Below, one piece after another: positions 63,796-64,000 of a stretch of 64,000 nucleotides of DNA (positions are counted from its first letter, which is position 1; each line of letters starts with the position of its first letter). The notes under the pieces were generated by a model, which saw only the letters and a program-made list of their open reading frames with translations, made no database searches and was not told the origin of the DNA. This DNA is from Helicobacter aurati (GTDB lineage Bacteria; Campylobacterota; Campylobacteria; Campylobacterales; Helicobacteraceae): contig NZ_NXLW01000008.1 of assembly GCF_003364265.1 (NCBI RefSeq), forward strand, positions 1-64,000, written 5' to 3'. The translations under genes were made by a program, and so were the position numbers.

Positions 63796-64000
63796 TTGCG
63801 CTTAAATCATTTTATTGCATTACATAGTAAATATTCGCGTAGAGAATCAGATAAATTAATAGAAACAGGTAGAGTAAGAATTAATCAGATTCTTGCTAGC
63901 AGGTTTACTAATGTACCTACTTTAGCTATTCAGAATCCACGAGAGGCACAGAAAGATTTTAGAATATTCATTGATGGCAAGTTGCTTAATTATGTTAGTG
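63796..64000 (+). CDS. S4-domain RNA-binding protein, probable pseudouridine synthase (partial)
   Basis: The frame runs off the right edge. It starts at TTG with AAAGG upstream, three bases after the helicase stop. The first 68 residues read LRLNHFIALHSKYSRRESDK, then LIETGRVRINQILA, an S4 RNA-binding domain start as in RsuA/RluB-type pseudouridine synthases. The catalytic domain would lie beyond the window. Confidence 0.7.
   Translation, partial: MRLNHFIALHSKYSRRESDKLIETGRVRINQILASRFTNVPTLAIQNPREAQKDFRIFIDGKLLNYVS

Overview
The window comes from a low-GC epsilonproteobacterium, almost certainly a Helicobacter of the enterohepatic type. Signs of this are the Helicobacter-like CheY, FliF/FliG/FliH, flavodoxin and ftsA-ftsZ with a PpiD-like gene upstream, frequent extended -10 promoters with no clear -35, a Fur box of the H. 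pylori kind, and long homopolymer tracts. Histidine, isoleucine/valine and thiamine genes (hisC, hisA, ilvD, thiE) argue against a gastric H. pylori-like species. No rRNA, tRNA, CRISPR array or insertion sequence was recognised.

From 1 to 42 kb the window is mainly core chromosome: tandem bacteriohemerythrins, a SurA-like chaperone, an ATPase, glmU, glyQ, a broken TonB-dependent receptor beside feoA, hisC, a flagellar cluster fliF-fliG-fliH-hisA-cheY, three small uncharacterised genes, a double-PAS soluble chemoreceptor, pgk, hup, gap, a second and much more decayed TonB receptor, fldA, an aminotransferase and an MHS-type transporter. Between 26 and 28.8 kb lies a surface cluster of an outer-membrane protein, a membrane protein and a sialidase-like protein, with an A15 tract in the first gene and a C13 tract in the last. 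The C13 tract appears to hold the sialidase-like gene in the OFF phase. Then follow an SH3-GltS fusion, a TolC-family protein, an aminopeptidase P, galE, a thioesterase, the ppiD-like/ftsA/ftsZ operon and purD.

From 42.6 to 57.2 kb lies an accessory island anchored on the 3' end of ilvD. Copies of that 3' end recur at 46.4 and 53.5 kb. Between and beyond them sit several restriction-modification (RM) modules. These are a complete EcoRV-like pair, an orphan adenine methyltransferase, a 5'-truncated endonuclease with an intact N4-cytosine-type methyltransferase, an orphan gamma-class adenine methyltransferase, and a putative endonuclease with two adenine methyltransferases. A Tat-exported spermidine-dehydrogenase-like flavoprotein and a small lipoprotein are interspersed. 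Two methyltransferase relics, the repeated ilvD ends and a truncated endonuclease show repeated gain and loss at one site. The EcoRV-like pair is bounded by a direct repeat of about 200 bp made of the ilvD end plus the start of the neighbouring methyltransferase gene, the pattern expected from insertion with long target duplication.

From 57.3 kb to the end the core resumes: a DUF302 protein, thiE, an uncharacterised protein, a rhodanese, an unusually long dxs, a DEAD-box-family helicase with a DECD motif, and the start of an S4-domain protein cut by the window edge.

All calls rest on reading the translated sequence and recalled family features. No database search was run.
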